From: an uncultured Pigmentiphaga sp.
GTDB lineage: Bacteria; Pseudomonadota; Gammaproteobacteria; Burkholderiales; Burkholderiaceae_B
Assembly (NCBI GenBank): GCA_937891425.1
Contig: CALAGD010000024.1
Coordinates: 129,290 to 193,289 of the forward strand
Direction: 5' to 3'
DNA: 64,000 nucleotides
Under the pieces are notes generated by a model. It saw nothing but the letters and a program-made list of their open reading frames with translations, was not told where the DNA came from and did not search any database. The translations under genes were made by a program, and so were the position numbers. The stretch's first letter is position 1; each line of letters starts with the position of its first letter. Shown here piece after piece: positions 25,581-35,716 of this stretch.

Positions 25581-26480
25581 CTATGCCTCATCGTAGCCCA
25601 GATCGCGCAAGGTACTCTGGCGCTCGCTCCAGCCCTTGCGTACCTTGATGAACACCTCAAGGTGCACCGGCTTGTCGAGCAGCCGGACGATATCCTGGCG
25701 CGCTTCCGTCGCGATGCGTTTCATGTGGGCGCCGCCCGCCCCCAGGATGATGGGGCGATGACTCTCCCGCTCGACGATGACACATGCCGAAATGCGCACC
25801 AGTCGCGGCGTCTCTTCCCACTGCTCGATGACCACCGTACAGCCATAAGGCAGTTCGTCGCCGACCAGCCGGAAGATCTTCTCCCGAATGAGTTCGGCAG
25901 CAAGGAACCGCACCGGGCGGTCGGTGATGGTGTCTTCATCGAACATTGGCTCGCCTTCGGGCAGGCCTTTGGCAATTTCATCCAGCAGGACGTCCAGCTG
26001 CTTCTCACGCGCGGCACTGACCGGCACTACGGCGTCGAACGCATGCTGGCGCACGATGTTCTCCACGTAGGGATACAGCGTGGACTTGTCGCGCACCAGG
26101 TCAATCTTGTTGACCACGAGAATCTTGCGCGGCCCCTCGGGCAGCAAGCCCAGCAGCGCGGCATCACCCCGCGACCACTTGCCTGCCTCGACCACCATTA
26201 CCACCACGTCGACCTCGCTGAGCGCCTGGGTGACTACCCGGTTCATGATGCGGTTCAGCATCCCGCCGTGCCGGGTCTGGAACCCCGGTGTATCAACGAA
26301 CACGAACTGCTCGTGGTCGCGCGTGAGCACGCCGTGGATCCGATGGCGGGTGGTTTGCGCCTTGCGGGAAACGATGCTGATCTTGGTGCCCACCAGTGCA
26401 TTCAGCAGCGTCGACTTGCCCACGTTGGGCCGTCCGACGATGGCAACAAAACCACAACGGCTGATGGATGGTTCAGTCAT
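25581..26480 (-). CDS. era: GTPase Era
   Basis: A 299-residue essential GTPase that binds the 3' end of 16S rRNA during 30S maturation. G1 GRPNVGKS (16-23), G2 region QTTRHRIHG, G3 DTPG, G4 NKID and the C-terminal KH domain with ILGAGGAHMKRIATEAR are all present. Its ATG overlaps the rnc stop by one base (TAATG), and recO follows at 5 nt, so translation of rnc, era and recO is coupled. Confidence 0.97.
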   Translation of the reverse strand: MTEPSISRCGFVAIVGRPNVGKSTLLNALVGTKISIVSRKAQTTRHRIHGVLTRDHEQFVFVDTPGFQTRHGGMLNRIMNRVVTQALSEVDVVVMVVEAGKWSRGDAALLGLLPEGPRKILVVNKIDLVRDKSTLYPYVENIVRQHAFDAVVPVSAAREKQLDVLLDEIAKGLPEGEPMFDEDTITDRPVRFLAAELIREKIFRLVGDELPYGCTVVIEQWEETPRLVRISACVIVERESHRPIILGAGGAHMKRIATEARQDIVRLLDKPVHLEVFIKVRKGWSERQSTLRDLGYDEA

Positions 26481-27295
26481 TACTTCTGCTCCGTGCCACG
26501 GATGCGATCAAGACGCTGCGGCACTGCGACGGGCAACGCCAGCTGAACCCTGCGCGACCGCACACGTCTTGGCTGCGTTGCCCCACCGGACTCGCGCCCC
26601 TCCGGGGATCCGTCCACATCTGCCGGGTCCGGTTCGACCAGTGCAAGGGCCTGGCGCGCCGCGTCCTGCTCGGCGGCCCGACGGCTGCTGCCGCGCCCGG
26701 TGACCCGGATGTCGAGCTTCGCGATGTGGCACTCGACCTCGAACTCCTGATTGTGCGCGGCCCCATGGGTGGCGATGACGGAATAGACCGGTAGGGGAAT
26801 GCGGCGCCCCTGGAGATACTCCTGCAGCAGGGTCTTGGCGTCCTTGCCAAGGGTCTTGGGGTCGATATCGGCCAGCACCTGCACATACTGCCGCTGAATC
26901 ACCCGGCAGGCAACCTCGAACCCGGCATCAAGGAAAACGGCACCAAACACCGCCTCCAGCGCATCGGCCAGAATTGAAGGACGACGAAAACCGCCACTCT
27001 TGAGTTCGCCCTCACCCAGCCGGAGGAACTGCGCGAGATCGAGGCGCTGGGCAATTTCAGCCAGCGCCGACTGTTTCACCAGGTTCGCGCGCAAACGCGA
27101 CAGATCGCCTTCGTCGATGCGGGTGAACTTCTCGTACAGGAGCGATGCGACGGCACAATTCAGCACGCTGTCGCCCAGGAACTCGAGACGCTCGTTGTGC
27201 CGACTGCTGTGGCTGCGATGCGTCAGCGCCTGCTCGAGCAACGCCCGATTGCTGAACCGGTGTTCCAGCCGCTCTTCGAGCACCGATAGGTTCAT
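26480..27295 (-). CDS. rnc: Ribonuclease III
   Basis: A 271-residue dsRNA endonuclease for rRNA and mRNA processing. The signature [11 protein letters not shown] (35-45) carries metal ligands Glu38 and Asp42; a second acidic set is in [15 protein letters not shown]. The dsRNA-binding domain occupies about 158-225. A C-terminal tail of about 45 residues rich in Arg ([16 protein letters not shown]) follows, beyond the E. coli enzyme. ATG 27295 has GAGG 7 nt upstream; longer in-frame starts would overlap lepB. It overlaps era by one base. Confidence 0.96.
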   Translation of the reverse strand: MNLSVLEERLEHRFSNRALLEQALTHRSHSSRHNERLEFLGDSVLNCAVASLLYEKFTRIDEGDLSRLRANLVKQSALAEIAQRLDLAQFLRLGEGELKSGGFRRPSILADALEAVFGAVFLDAGFEVACRVIQRQYVQVLADIDPKTLGKDAKTLLQEYLQGRRIPLPVYSVIATHGAAHNQEFEVECHIAKLDIRVTGRGSSRRAAEQDAARQALALVEPDPADVDGSPEGRESGGATQPRRVRSRRVQLALPVAVPQRLDRIRGTEQK

Positions 27296-27335
27296 GTCAT
27301 GCCTCGCTGGCAGTCCAGGCCCTCTGGCCAGTGCC

Positions 27336-28238
27336 TCATTGGATACCGCCGATCCGGCCAAGGTCGCCGAAATTCATCCACACCAGGAACGCCTTGCCGA
27401 CGATGTTCTCGTCGGGCACAAACCCCCAATAGCGGCTGTCGGCGCTGTTGTCCCGATTATCCCCCATCACGAAGTAATGGCCCTCGGGCACCTTGCAGCG
27501 CAATCCCCCCCGCTGGTAATCGCAGTACGACCGATAGGGGAAAGCATTGCCGGGATAGATGTCGCCCGTCTGTTGCGGGTCGATCAGGATACGGTGCGTC
27601 ACGTCGCCCAGGCGTTCAATGTATTCGGTGCTGTAGCTGGCGCGATCAGGCTCGAAGTATTCTCCGACGCGCTGGCGCGGTACTTCCTCGCCATTGATGA
27701 ACAACCGCTTGTTCATGTACACCACTTCATCGCCCGGCACACCGATGACTCGCTTGATGAAGTCGATGTCGGGATCAGGCGGATAGCGGAACACCACCAC
27801 ATCCCCCCTTTGCGGCTCGCCCACGGGAATGACTTTGGTGTTCACCACGGGCAGGCGAATGCCGTACGAAAACTTGTTCACCAGGATGAGGTCGCCCGAC
27901 TCGAGCGTGGGCAGCATCGAACCGGACGGAATACGGAACGGCTCGACCACGAACGAACGCAGTGCGAACACGAACAGGATGACCGGAAAGAAGCTGACCG
28001 AATACTCTACCCACCAGGGCGCGCGCCCGGCCTCATTGATGACCTGCTTACGATAGCGAGCAGTTGCCTCTGCGCCTTCCGTGCTTTGCAGGTACGGTGC
28101 GCGCTCGCGATCGAACTCGGCGGCGGCAGCCTCCATGCGCCGCCGGCGCGCAGGCCGTAGCGACACGACATCCGCCACCCAGACGACACCGGTCACCACC
28201 AACAGAATGAACAGTATCAGCGCGAAATTCCAACTCAT
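27336..28238 (-). CDS. lepB: Signal peptidase I
   Basis: A 300-residue inner-membrane serine/lysine protease that removes signal peptides of Sec and Tat substrates. Two membrane segments (about 3-24 and 80-97) flank a cytoplasmic basic loop; catalytic Ser107 is in IPSGSMLPT and Lys162 in [11 protein letters not shown]. The [14 protein letters not shown] box is intact. Its ATG overlaps the lepA stop as ATGA, the usual lepA-lepB coupling, and rnc starts 40 nt after its stop. Confidence 0.97.
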   Translation of the reverse strand: MSWNFALILFILLVVTGVVWVADVVSLRPARRRRMEAAAAEFDRERAPYLQSTEGAEATARYRKQVINEAGRAPWWVEYSVSFFPVILFVFALRSFVVEPFRIPSGSMLPTLESGDLILVNKFSYGIRLPVVNTKVIPVGEPQRGDVVVFRYPPDPDIDFIKRVIGVPGDEVVYMNKRLFINGEEVPRQRVGEYFEPDRASYSTEYIERLGDVTHRILIDPQQTGDIYPGNAFPYRSYCDYQRGGLRCKVPEGHYFVMGDNRDNSADSRYWGFVPDENIVGKAFLVWMNFGDLGRIGGIQ

Positions 28239-30028
28239 TTATCTTCCACCTGCAAAATGGCCAGGAATGCTTCTTGTGGAATTTCCACGCTACCCACCTG
28301 CTTCATACGCTTCTTGCCGGCCTTCTGTTTTTCGAGCAGTTTCTTCTTGCGGGTGATGTCGCCCCCATAGCACTTCGCAAGAACATTCTTGCGCAATGCC
28401 TTCACGTTCTCGCGCGCGATGATTTCAGAGCCGATGGCTGCCTGGATGGCCACCTCGTACATCTGCCGCGGGATGAGCTCGCGCATGCGGGTCACCAGCT
28501 CGCGGCCGCGCGCACGCGCGTGCGACCGGTGCACGATGATGGACAGGGCGTCGACGCGATCGCCGTTGATGAGGATATCGACCTTCACCACGTCCGCCGC
28601 ACGATACTCCTTGAACTCGTAGTCCATGGAAGCGAACCCGCGCGAAACCGACTTCAGGCGATCGAAGAAATCGAGCACGATCTCCGCCAGCGGGATCTCG
28701 TAGACCAGTTGGACTTGACGCCCATGATAGGTCATGTTCATCTGGATGCCGCGGCGTTGGGTGCACAGGGTGATGACCGGCCCGATGTATTCCTGTGGGG
28801 AGAACAGCGTGACCGTCACGATGGGCTCGCGGATCTCTGCGATCTTGCCCACCTCGGGCATTTTCGAGGGGCTGTCGACCTGTATCACGTCGCCGTTGCG
28901 CAGCACCACCTCGTATACCACCGACGGCGCTGTGGTGATGAGGTCCATGTCGAACTCGCGCTCGAGCCGCTCCTGCACGATTTCCATGTGCAGCATGCCA
29001 AGGAAACCGCAGCGAAAGCCGAAGCCCAGTGCCTGGGAGACCTCGGGCTCGAACATGAGCGAGGCATCGTTCAGCTTCAGTTTCTCGAGCGAATCCCGTA
29101 ACTGGTCGTACTCGCTGGATTCGACCGGGTACAGGCCCGCAAACACCTGGGGCTTGATTTCCTTGAATCCCGGCAACGGGCTGGGCGCGGGATTGCTGGC
29201 GCTGGTGATGGTATCGCCCACGCGTGCGTGGGCGAGCTCCTTGATTCCCGCAATGACGAACCCGACCTCGCCCGCCGACAGCTGATCGCGCTGCTGCGAA
29301 CGCGGGGTGAACACGCCCACCTGCTCGCACACGTGCGTCGCCTGTGTGGTCATGAGCACGATCTTGTCGCGCGGCCTTAGCACACCATTGACGATGCGCA
29401 CCAGCATCACCACACCAACGTAATTGTCGAACCAGGAATCGATGATGAGGGCCTGCAGCGGCGCATTCGGGTCGCCCTTGGGCGGCGGAATGCGTGCCAC
29501 CACCGCCTCGAGGATGTCGTCGATGCCCATGCCGGTCTTGGCACTGGCCAGGATGGCGTCGCTGGCGTCGATGCCGATCACGTCCTCGATTTCCGCCCGT
29601 GCGTTGTCGGGATCTGCCTGCGGCAGATCCATCTTGTTGAGCACCGGCACGACCTCGACGCCCAGTTCGATGGCCGTGTAGCAGTTGGCCACGGTCTGGG
29701 CCTCGACCCCCTGCGATGCATCGACCACCAGCAATGCGCCCTCGCAGGCCGACAGGGAACGGCTGACCTCGTATGAAAAGTCTACGTGTCCCGGAGTGTC
29801 GATGAGGTTGAGCAGGTAGGTCTGGCCATCCTTCGCCTTGTAGTTCAACGTCGCGGTCTGGGCTTTGATGGTGATGCCACGCTCACGTTCGAGATCCATC
29901 GAATCGAGCACCTGTTCCGCCATTTCGCGATCGGATAATCCGCCGCACCGCTGAATCAGGCGATCGGCCAGCGTCGACTTGCCATGATCGATGTGGGCAA
30001 TGATGGAGAAATTGCGAATGTGCTGCAT
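28235..30028 (-). CDS. lepA: Elongation factor 4 (LepA)
   Basis: A 597-residue ribosome-associated GTPase, the expected length. N-terminal [19 protein letters not shown], switch [10 protein letters not shown] and NKMDL precede EF-G-like domains II, III and V, then the LepA-specific C-terminal domain ending near [24 protein letters not shown] 30028 gives the canonical start [13 protein letters not shown]. The ribosome site is weak. A strong terminator at 30048-30073 separates it from mucD upstream, so lepA must have its own promoter in the ~20-nt gap or within the terminator region, or rely on readthrough. Confidence 0.97.
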   Translation of the reverse strand: MQHIRNFSIIAHIDHGKSTLADRLIQRCGGLSDREMAEQVLDSMDLERERGITIKAQTATLNYKAKDGQTYLLNLIDTPGHVDFSYEVSRSLSACEGALLVVDASQGVEAQTVANCYTAIELGVEVVPVLNKMDLPQADPDNARAEIEDVIGIDASDAILASAKTGMGIDDILEAVVARIPPPKGDPNAPLQALIIDSWFDNYVGVVMLVRIVNGVLRPRDKIVLMTTQATHVCEQVGVFTPRSQQRDQLSAGEVGFVIAGIKELAHARVGDTITSASNPAPSPLPGFKEIKPQVFAGLYPVESSEYDQLRDSLEKLKLNDASLMFEPEVSQALGFGFRCGFLGMLHMEIVQERLEREFDMDLITTAPSVVYEVVLRNGDVIQVDSPSKMPEVGKIAEIREPIVTVTLFSPQEYIGPVITLCTQRRGIQMNMTYHGRQVQLVYEIPLAEIVLDFFDRLKSVSRGFASMDYEFKEYRAADVVKVDILINGDRVDALSIIVHRSHARARGRELVTRMRELIPRQMYEVAIQAAIGSEIIARENVKALRKNVLAKCYGGDITRKKKLLEKQKAGKKRMKQVGSVEIPQEAFLAILQVEDK

Positions 30029-30047
30029 ATACGGTTGTTCTGACACG

Positions 30048-30073
30048 AAAAAGGGCGCAATGCGCTTGCGCCC
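30048..30073 (-). terminator. Intrinsic terminator of the rpoE-rseAB-mucD transcript
   Basis: On the minus strand a perfect 8-bp stem GGGCGCAA/TTGCGCCC with a 5-nt loop is followed by TTTTT. It lies ~95 nt beyond the mucD stop and just 20 nt before the lepA start. This is the clearest classical terminator in the window. Confidence 0.85.
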
Positions 30074-30168
30074 CTGGCTATCGACGGACCGACGTCGTGC
30101 GACATGCGTGACCGAAAGGGTTGCGGGCACGCGGTGCCGTGAGCCAGCACCGCGTAGCGCCCCCTATT

Positions 30169-31641
30169 CTACCGCGAGGGTCGGACCGGCACCCATTGCG
30201 TCAGATCACCACGACGTACGAGCAGCGCGTTCGTTCGCGAACGGTCGAGCTTGGACACGACTTCGTCAAACTGACGGGCGTTTTCGATCTCGACATCGTT
30301 CACCCCGAGGATGACGTCACCGACCGCGATGCCCGAAGGAGCCGTGCGCGGGTCGATTGCCTCGACGCGCACACCACCGCGCACGCCCAGAGCCTGCTGA
30401 TCGGCTGACGACAGATCCGCTACCTTCAATCCGAGCTTGTTCATGCCGGCGGTATCGGGCGTCTTGTCTTTACCGGATGCAGCCGTCCCGGCGGGTTCGG
30501 CTTCCAGGCGTCCCACCGTGACCGTGAGGTCAAGCGCCTTGCCACGACGCCATACCTTGATCTTGGCCTTCGAGCCCGGCTTGCTGGCGCCCACCAGACG
30601 CGGCAGGTCGGACACGCGCTTCACTTCAACGCCGTTGTACTCGAGCACCACATCACCCGGCTCGACCCCCGCTTTGGCGGCAGGACCATCACGCTCGACG
30701 CTGCTGACAAGAGCGCCTCGGGCGCGATCAAGACCGAGTGCCTTGGCCACTTCATCGCTGACTTCGCCGATCTGCACTCCGATGCGACCCCGCGTCACCT
30801 TGCCCGTCGCCTTCAGCTGATCGGCTACCAGCATGGCTTCATCGATGGGAATGGCCAAAGAGATGCCCATGAATCCGCCGCTGCGGGATACGATCTGTGA
30901 GTTGATGCCGACCACCTCGCCGTTGAGGTTGACGAGGGGACCACCCGAGTTGCCCGGGTTGACGGCTACGTCGGTCTGGATGAACGGCAGGTAATCACCG
31001 GTGTCGCGGCCAATCGCGCTGACGATACCCGCGGTGACGGTGGATTCCAGGCCGAACGGTGATCCGAATGCTAGCACCCAGTCACCCTTTCTCAGTTTCT
31101 TGGGATTGCCGACCTTGAGGGCGGGCGCGTTGCGGATATCGACCTTCAGCAACGCAACATCGGTACGCTGATCGGAGCCGACCAGTTCCGCGTCGAACTC
31201 ACGCCCATCGGATAGCGTGACCCGGATGCCGTCAGCGCCGTCGATGACGTGGTGGTTGGTGAGGATGTACCCGTCGGACGAAATGAAGAAGCCTGAACCG
31301 AGCCCCCGGGGCACGGTGCGCTCTTCGCCATCGGAATCGGGGCCAGGAGCCGGCCCGCGGCGCCCGGGGTTGGGCATGCCAGGCATCAGATCAGGGCCGA
31401 AGAACCAGCGAAACAGTTCGTACGGGTCACTTCCGCCACCGGGACCGCGACCCGACACGCGGATCGACGCGGTCGTGCGGATGTTGACCACGCCCGGGTC
31501 GACCTTTTCTACGATGGGAGTGAAATCCGGCAAGTCAAGCTGCTGTGCGCTGGCAGGTGCGCCCGCGACCAGCCCAAGACCCAGACCTAGCGCAACTACA
31601 CTGGCCAGGCGGCGCATGGATTGCACGAACTCAAACGTCAT
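30169..31641 (-). CDS. mucD: Periplasmic serine protease MucD/DegQ (HtrA family)
   Basis: A 490-residue protein with a signal peptide cleaved at ASA/QQ (about 32), a trypsin-like domain with triad His131 (TNHHV), Asp161 (RTDVAL) and Ser232 (GNSGGPL), and two PDZ domains (about 280-370 and 395-485). It degrades misfolded envelope proteins. ATG 31641 is chosen for GGAG 7 nt upstream; ATG 31617 is a fallback. It closes the sigma-E cluster rpoE-rseA-rseB-mucD, as in Pseudomonas and Bordetella, and is followed by an intrinsic terminator. Confidence 0.95.
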   Translation of the reverse strand: MTFEFVQSMRRLASVVALGLGLGLVAGAPASAQQLDLPDFTPIVEKVDPGVVNIRTTASIRVSGRGPGGGSDPYELFRWFFGPDLMPGMPNPGRRGPAPGPDSDGEERTVPRGLGSGFFISSDGYILTNHHVIDGADGIRVTLSDGREFDAELVGSDQRTDVALLKVDIRNAPALKVGNPKKLRKGDWVLAFGSPFGLESTVTAGIVSAIGRDTGDYLPFIQTDVAVNPGNSGGPLVNLNGEVVGINSQIVSRSGGFMGISLAIPIDEAMLVADQLKATGKVTRGRIGVQIGEVSDEVAKALGLDRARGALVSSVERDGPAAKAGVEPGDVVLEYNGVEVKRVSDLPRLVGASKPGSKAKIKVWRRGKALDLTVTVGRLEAEPAGTAASGKDKTPDTAGMNKLGLKVADLSSADQQALGVRGGVRVEAIDPRTAPSGIAVGDVILGVNDVEIENARQFDEVVSKLDRSRTNALLVRRGDLTQWVPVRPSR

Positions 31642-31891
31642 TTGCAACTCCGAATTGATATTGATTGGAACCCGGGGCAACAGCTAACCCAGTCCCCAGG
31701 GAATGAATGCGACCCCCCGCGCCGCACAGGCCGTGCCCGACGACTGCACGCCAGAGTACCAGGTGTTACGAAGCTTCCGACCAGAAAATTGCGCTTTTGT
31801 TCGCACTTTCAAGAGGTATCCGTGCACAAAACTTGCGCGCGCCCATTGACGCGCGCTGGTCGGATCAAAAAAACCGTCGTAGTTGCTGCGA

Positions 31892-32938
31892 TTACCGTGC
31901 GCTCGCCTGGGCGATATCAGGCCGCACCCGCGTCTGGGCTGCCACCGAGCGTACGGTACGTATCGGCACCTCCCCCAGCACCGTCAGCCAGAAATCATCC
32001 TGGCGGCTGCGGTGTACGCTGGTGGCGCCATGTTCGGTAGTGGTGCTGATGTCGCCACGCTCAGGCGTCCAGTCCTCGATGAAGATTGAAATGGCCGCCA
32101 GACCGTCGGACAGTACTACCTGGTGCACGTTCTTCTTGTGCTTCAGATTGCGCCGCCACTGACGAACGACCTTGAAACCCGCAGGTATCCCGATCTCCCA
32201 ACCTTTGGCGAGCAGATCTACCGGCTCTCCGATGCGGATGCGCTGCCAGCCATCCGGATTGTGCGGAGATCTCAGAAGGTGACGTTCGGCATCAGGTCCG
32301 ATGTGAACCTCCGAGAACGCGATCTGTTCGAGGACATCACCCTGGGCATTGCGCGTCTGCACTTTCAGCAGCAGGTTTGTTTCCAGATCGACGCACAACT
32401 GGTACCCCCAACGCAGCTCGTCGCGGGGCACCACATGCACGACGCGGCAGGGCCGACCGGCGACTCGCCCTTGGTCGGGGTCGAGCTCAATGGCATAGTA
32501 CTGTGCAAGCTCGCGTACATCGCCACTGAACAGGCCGGGGAAATGGTCCATGTCGCGTTCGTCAACCAGCACCATCTGACGCTCGGGAACCAGGCTTTCG
32601 ACGATGTTGTTGTGCCTGATGAACTCGCGCTGGGCCGGACTGTCGAGGACCTCCACCCGCTGCCGCTCCCCTGATTCGTCGACGATGTGCGCGATCTGTG
32701 AAGAAAACAGGGTTTGTCCCTGCTGGAACGTAAAGATGCCGGTGTAATCGAGATCATGGGCCGCGCGTTGCAGACGCGCCATGATCTGCAGACCCATGTC
32801 GTCGAACTGCGGCTCGTCGCTGCCCGCCCACGCGGGCGTGCTGACCAGAACCAGAGCGATCGAGACGCCCCGACCCCAGGCGCACAAGCGCCGACCGACA
32901 CCCAGCAATGCCCGTTGGCCACGCATCGTGCTCGACAT
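31892..32938 (-). CDS. rseB: Sigma-E regulatory protein RseB (MucB)
   Basis: A 348-residue periplasmic protein with a signal peptide ending near TPAWA/GS. RseB binds the periplasmic part of RseA and protects it from regulated proteolysis until lipoprotein or LPS stress signals displace it. Recognisable segments are LQRAAHDLDYTGIFTFQQG near the mature N-terminus and the C-terminal domain with PAGFKVVRQ and QVVLSDGLAAISIFIE. ATG 32938 starts one base after the rseA TAG stop, showing tight coupling. A 250-nt gap separates it from mucD. Confidence 0.95.
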   Translation of the reverse strand: MSSTMRGQRALLGVGRRLCAWGRGVSIALVLVSTPAWAGSDEPQFDDMGLQIMARLQRAAHDLDYTGIFTFQQGQTLFSSQIAHIVDESGERQRVEVLDSPAQREFIRHNNIVESLVPERQMVLVDERDMDHFPGLFSGDVRELAQYYAIELDPDQGRVAGRPCRVVHVVPRDELRWGYQLCVDLETNLLLKVQTRNAQGDVLEQIAFSEVHIGPDAERHLLRSPHNPDGWQRIRIGEPVDLLAKGWEIGIPAGFKVVRQWRRNLKHKKNVHQVVLSDGLAAISIFIEDWTPERGDISTTTEHGATSVHRSRQDDFWLTVLGEVPIRTVRSVAAQTRVRPDIAQASAR

Positions 32939-32939
32939 G

Positions 32940-33470
32940 CTACTGTTGCCCCATGTCGAGTTCGCTACCGGCCCCAACCGTGGTAAAGCCGGCAGAATGG
33001 CGATGTACGTCGAGATAGTCGACCAGTAGCGGCGTGTTGCTCAACGAGGCGGAAGTAAACCTGCCTTCCGACGCCTGCGCGCTGGCCTGCAACGAACGCG
33101 TCGTGGGTGCGATGAGAGGTTGCGCCATCCAGGTAACGGCGACGACCGCCGCCACCAGCGCCACGCCCGGCACTGCGTACCGGCCGATGAAACGCATCGC
33201 CGTACGACGTCGAGGAGCCACGATGGGAGGCTCGGTCTCGAGCGCGGCTGCGAGCCGCCGATTGAACGTCGGCGATACGGAGATGGCGAGCTCTTCGGAG
33301 CGCAGCACGTCGCCGATGAAGTGATAAGTAGCCCATTGAGCGCGCACAGTGTCGGACCGCAACAGCTCTGCCGGGAGGTCGGCTTCGTTATCCATGAAAG
33401 CCGAAAGCAATTCCGCGACCCTCACGTGGTCGTCTGCTTGAGCTTCGTTCTGCGTAGGCACTGCACTCAT
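32940..33470 (-). CDS. rseA: Anti-sigma-E factor RseA (MucA)
   Basis: A 176-residue single-pass membrane protein. The cytoplasmic anti-sigma domain (about 15-75, LLSAFMDNEADLP then WATYHFIGDVLRSE) holds RpoE; a transmembrane helix spans about 98-119; the periplasmic part (about 120-176) binds RseB. ATG 33470 has AAGGAG 8 nt upstream. It follows rpoE by 78 nt and abuts rseB. Confidence 0.94.
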   Translation of the reverse strand: MSAVPTQNEAQADDHVRVAELLSAFMDNEADLPAELLRSDTVRAQWATYHFIGDVLRSEELAISVSPTFNRRLAAALETEPPIVAPRRRTAMRFIGRYAVPGVALVAAVVAVTWMAQPLIAPTTRSLQASAQASEGRFTSASLSNTPLLVDYLDVHRHSAGFTTVGAGSELDMGQQ

Positions 33471-33548
33471 GACCTGGCTCCTTGCCCGTTCACAGCTCGC
33501 ACTCGGGCTGGCATTCACACGTTCGAACAAGCAACACTGCCATATGGT

Positions 33549-34148
33549 TCACCAGCGTCGGTCGTCGCCTACGTCCAGCAAGGGCCGCAGACGCCTGGCG
33601 ATCGCCTCGCGCGCACGAAATATGCGCGAACGAACCGTACCTATGGGACAGTTCATGGTCTCGGCGATCTCTTCGTAGCTGAGGCCTTCAATTTCGCGCA
33701 GAACGATGGCAGTGCGTAACTCCTCCGGCAGCTCTTCAATGGCGCGGTTTACTGTTTCTGCAATTTCCCGACTCGCGAACGCTGCTTCCGGAGTATCGAT
33801 ATCGCTTAGGTTGTCGGTTTCGTTAAAAGTTTCACCGTCTTCGTTTTCGAGCATGGGCCCGCCCGATGGCCTACGGCGTTCGGCCGCAAGATGGTTCTTG
33901 GCCGTATTGACCGCGATGCGATACAACCAGGTGTAGAAAGCGCTATCGCCCCGAAAATTGGGCAGCGCGCGGTAGGCCTTGATGAACGCTTCCTGCGCCA
34001 CATCCTCGATTTCGGAAGGATCGTGGATGAAGCGCGAAAGCAGGCGCATGATCCGGCGCTGATACTTGAGGATGAGAAGGTTGAACGCAGCCTTGTCGCC
34101 CCTTTGTACCCGCTCGACCAGAGCGATATCGGCATCTTGCTGGCTCAT
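33549..34148 (-). CDS. rpoE: RNA polymerase sigma-E factor (RpoE/AlgU)
   Basis: A 199-residue ECF sigma factor, the standard length. Region 2 reads AFNLLILKYQRRIMRLLSRF then DPSEIEDVAQEAFIKAYRAL; region 4 reads ELPEELRTAIVLREIEGLSYEEIAETM then PIGTVRSRIFRARE. It directs envelope-stress transcription and is held by RseA. ATG 34148 overlaps the stop of the upstream small gene as ATGA, so its translation is probably coupled to that gene and, through it, to fabF. Confidence 0.97.
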   Translation of the reverse strand: MSQQDADIALVERVQRGDKAAFNLLILKYQRRIMRLLSRFIHDPSEIEDVAQEAFIKAYRALPNFRGDSAFYTWLYRIAVNTAKNHLAAERRRPSGGPMLENEDGETFNETDNLSDIDTPEAAFASREIAETVNRAIEELPEELRTAIVLREIEGLSYEEIAETMNCPIGTVRSRIFRAREAIARRLRPLLDVGDDRRW

Positions 34149-34468
34149 GCGCGGGCACCTTGCTGCATGCGCCATTGCACGGCAACACACAGGCTTCGCC
34201 ATACGCTGGGCGCAACGCTGCCGGCCCAGATGGTGCAGCGCACACGCCGGGAGCGCTGACTGGCGGCAGACGTGATGACCCCGGACACGGTTATCCAGCG
34301 AATGCCGGGGCCAGTATGGATGGCATCGGGCCAGACGGCGTACCAACGACCGTCAGGCGCCTGCCAGCGCCACCATCCGCGGGTATCGACCTGAATCTGC
34401 CGGGGCGAGCGAGGCCGCCACCAGGCCGGTCGCACCACGCCACTAACCGCCAAGCGTGATCCCGGCAT
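34145..34468 (-). CDS. Small protein resembling the C-terminal part of YgfX/CptA
   Basis: A 107-residue basic, Trp/Arg-rich protein between fabF (18-nt gap) and rpoE. Its stop overlaps the rpoE start (ATGA) and GAGG precedes its ATG by 8 nt, so it is probably a translated cistron. The pattern QIQVDTRGWWRWQAPDGRW, then a final WRSLCVAVQWR, resembles the soluble end of YgfX proteins, which lie near rpoE in gammaproteobacteria. YgfX normally has two N-terminal membrane helices; here only a short weakly hydrophobic start exists, so this may be a truncated relative. Family assignment is tentative. Confidence 0.55.
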   Translation of the reverse strand: MPGSRLAVSGVVRPAWWRPRSPRQIQVDTRGWWRWQAPDGRWYAVWPDAIHTGPGIRWITVSGVITSAASQRSRRVRCTIWAGSVAPSVWRSLCVAVQWRMQQGARA

Positions 34469-34486
34469 GCGTGCTGCCTCGAGTGA

Positions 34487-35716
34487 TTACACCCGGCGCA
34501 CCAACAAGGTTCCGTTGGTACCGCCGAAACCAAACGAGTTCGACAAGGCGTTCTCGATGCGGAGCTCGCGTGCGGAGTTGGCGCAGTAATCGAGATCGCA
34601 TTCCGGGTCTTGATTGAAAATGTTGATGGTCGGCGGAGAAACCTGGTGATACACGGCCAGGGTAGTGAAGACCGCCTCGACACCACCCGCGGCACCCAGC
34701 AGGTGCCCGGTCATGGACTTGGTGGAATTCACGACGAGCTTGTAGGCGTGATCGCCGAAGGCAAGTTTGATGGCCTCGGTTTCGTTCTTGTCGCCCAGTG
34801 GGGTGGACGTGCCGTGAGCGTTGATGTATTGCACCTCGTCGGGGTTGACGCCACCATTACGCAGTGCGTTGAGCATCCCGCGACGGGGGCCGTCACGATC
34901 GGGCGCGGTAATGTGATAGGCGTCGGAGCTCATGCCGTAGCCTGCCAGCTCGCCATAGATGCGGGCGCCACGCGCCTTCGCATGTTCATATTCTTCAAGC
35001 ACCAGGACACCCGCGCCTTCGCCCAGCACGAAGCCGTCCCGATCGCGATCCCAAGGGCGCGAGGCGGTCTTGGGGTCGTCGTTGCGCGTGGACAGGGCGC
35101 GCATGGCTGCGAAACCGCCAATGCCCAGCGGAGACACGGTGGATTCAGCGCCGCCGGCGAGCATGATGTCGGCGTCGCCGTATTCGATCAGACGTGCTGC
35201 ATCGCCAATGCAGTGCAACCCCGTGGTACAGGCCGACACGACTGAATAGCTTGGCCCCTTGAGCCCGAACATGATCGACAGCTGGCCCGAGATCATGTTG
35301 ATGAGTGAACTGGGCACGAAGAACGGAGAGATGCGGCGCGGGCCCCGCTCGATCAGTTCCTGATGGGTTTCTTCGATGCGCGGCAAGCCACCGATACCCG
35401 ACCCGACGATGACACCGATGCGATCGGCATTGGCTTCGGTAACTTCAAGGCCGCTATCCTTCCAGGCCTGAACACCGGCAGCAATGCCATAGTGAATGAA
35501 CGTGTCGAGCTGCCGTGCCTCCTTGGCGGGAATATATTGCGTGATGTCGAAGTTGCGGACTTCGCCGGCAATATGGCACGAAAAGGGGCTCGAATCGAAA
35601 CGGGTGATGGTGTCGATTCCGGAACGGCCGTTCACGAGATTGTCCCATGCGGTGGAAGTATCATTGCCAACCGGAGAGACGATCCCCAAACCGGTGATCA
35701 CGACGCGTCGTTTCAC
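34487..35716 (-). CDS. fabF: 3-oxoacyl-ACP synthase II
   Basis: A 409-residue condensing enzyme that elongates acyl-ACP with malonyl-ACP. The Cys-His-His triad is complete: Cys163 (SACTTG), His301 (NAHGTSTPLGD) and His338 (SMTGHLLGAAG). GTG 35716 (MKRRVVITGLGIVSPVG) has AGGAG 7 nt upstream; longer reading has no family similarity. It follows acpP on the same strand after a long 323-nt gap, which may hold its own promoter. Confidence 0.97.
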   Translation of the reverse strand: MKRRVVITGLGIVSPVGNDTSTAWDNLVNGRSGIDTITRFDSSPFSCHIAGEVRNFDITQYIPAKEARQLDTFIHYGIAAGVQAWKDSGLEVTEANADRIGVIVGSGIGGLPRIEETHQELIERGPRRISPFFVPSSLINMISGQLSIMFGLKGPSYSVVSACTTGLHCIGDAARLIEYGDADIMLAGGAESTVSPLGIGGFAAMRALSTRNDDPKTASRPWDRDRDGFVLGEGAGVLVLEEYEHAKARGARIYGELAGYGMSSDAYHITAPDRDGPRRGMLNALRNGGVNPDEVQYINAHGTSTPLGDKNETEAIKLAFGDHAYKLVVNSTKSMTGHLLGAAGGVEAVFTTLAVYHQVSPPTINIFNQDPECDLDYCANSARELRIENALSNSFGFGGTNGTLLVRRV

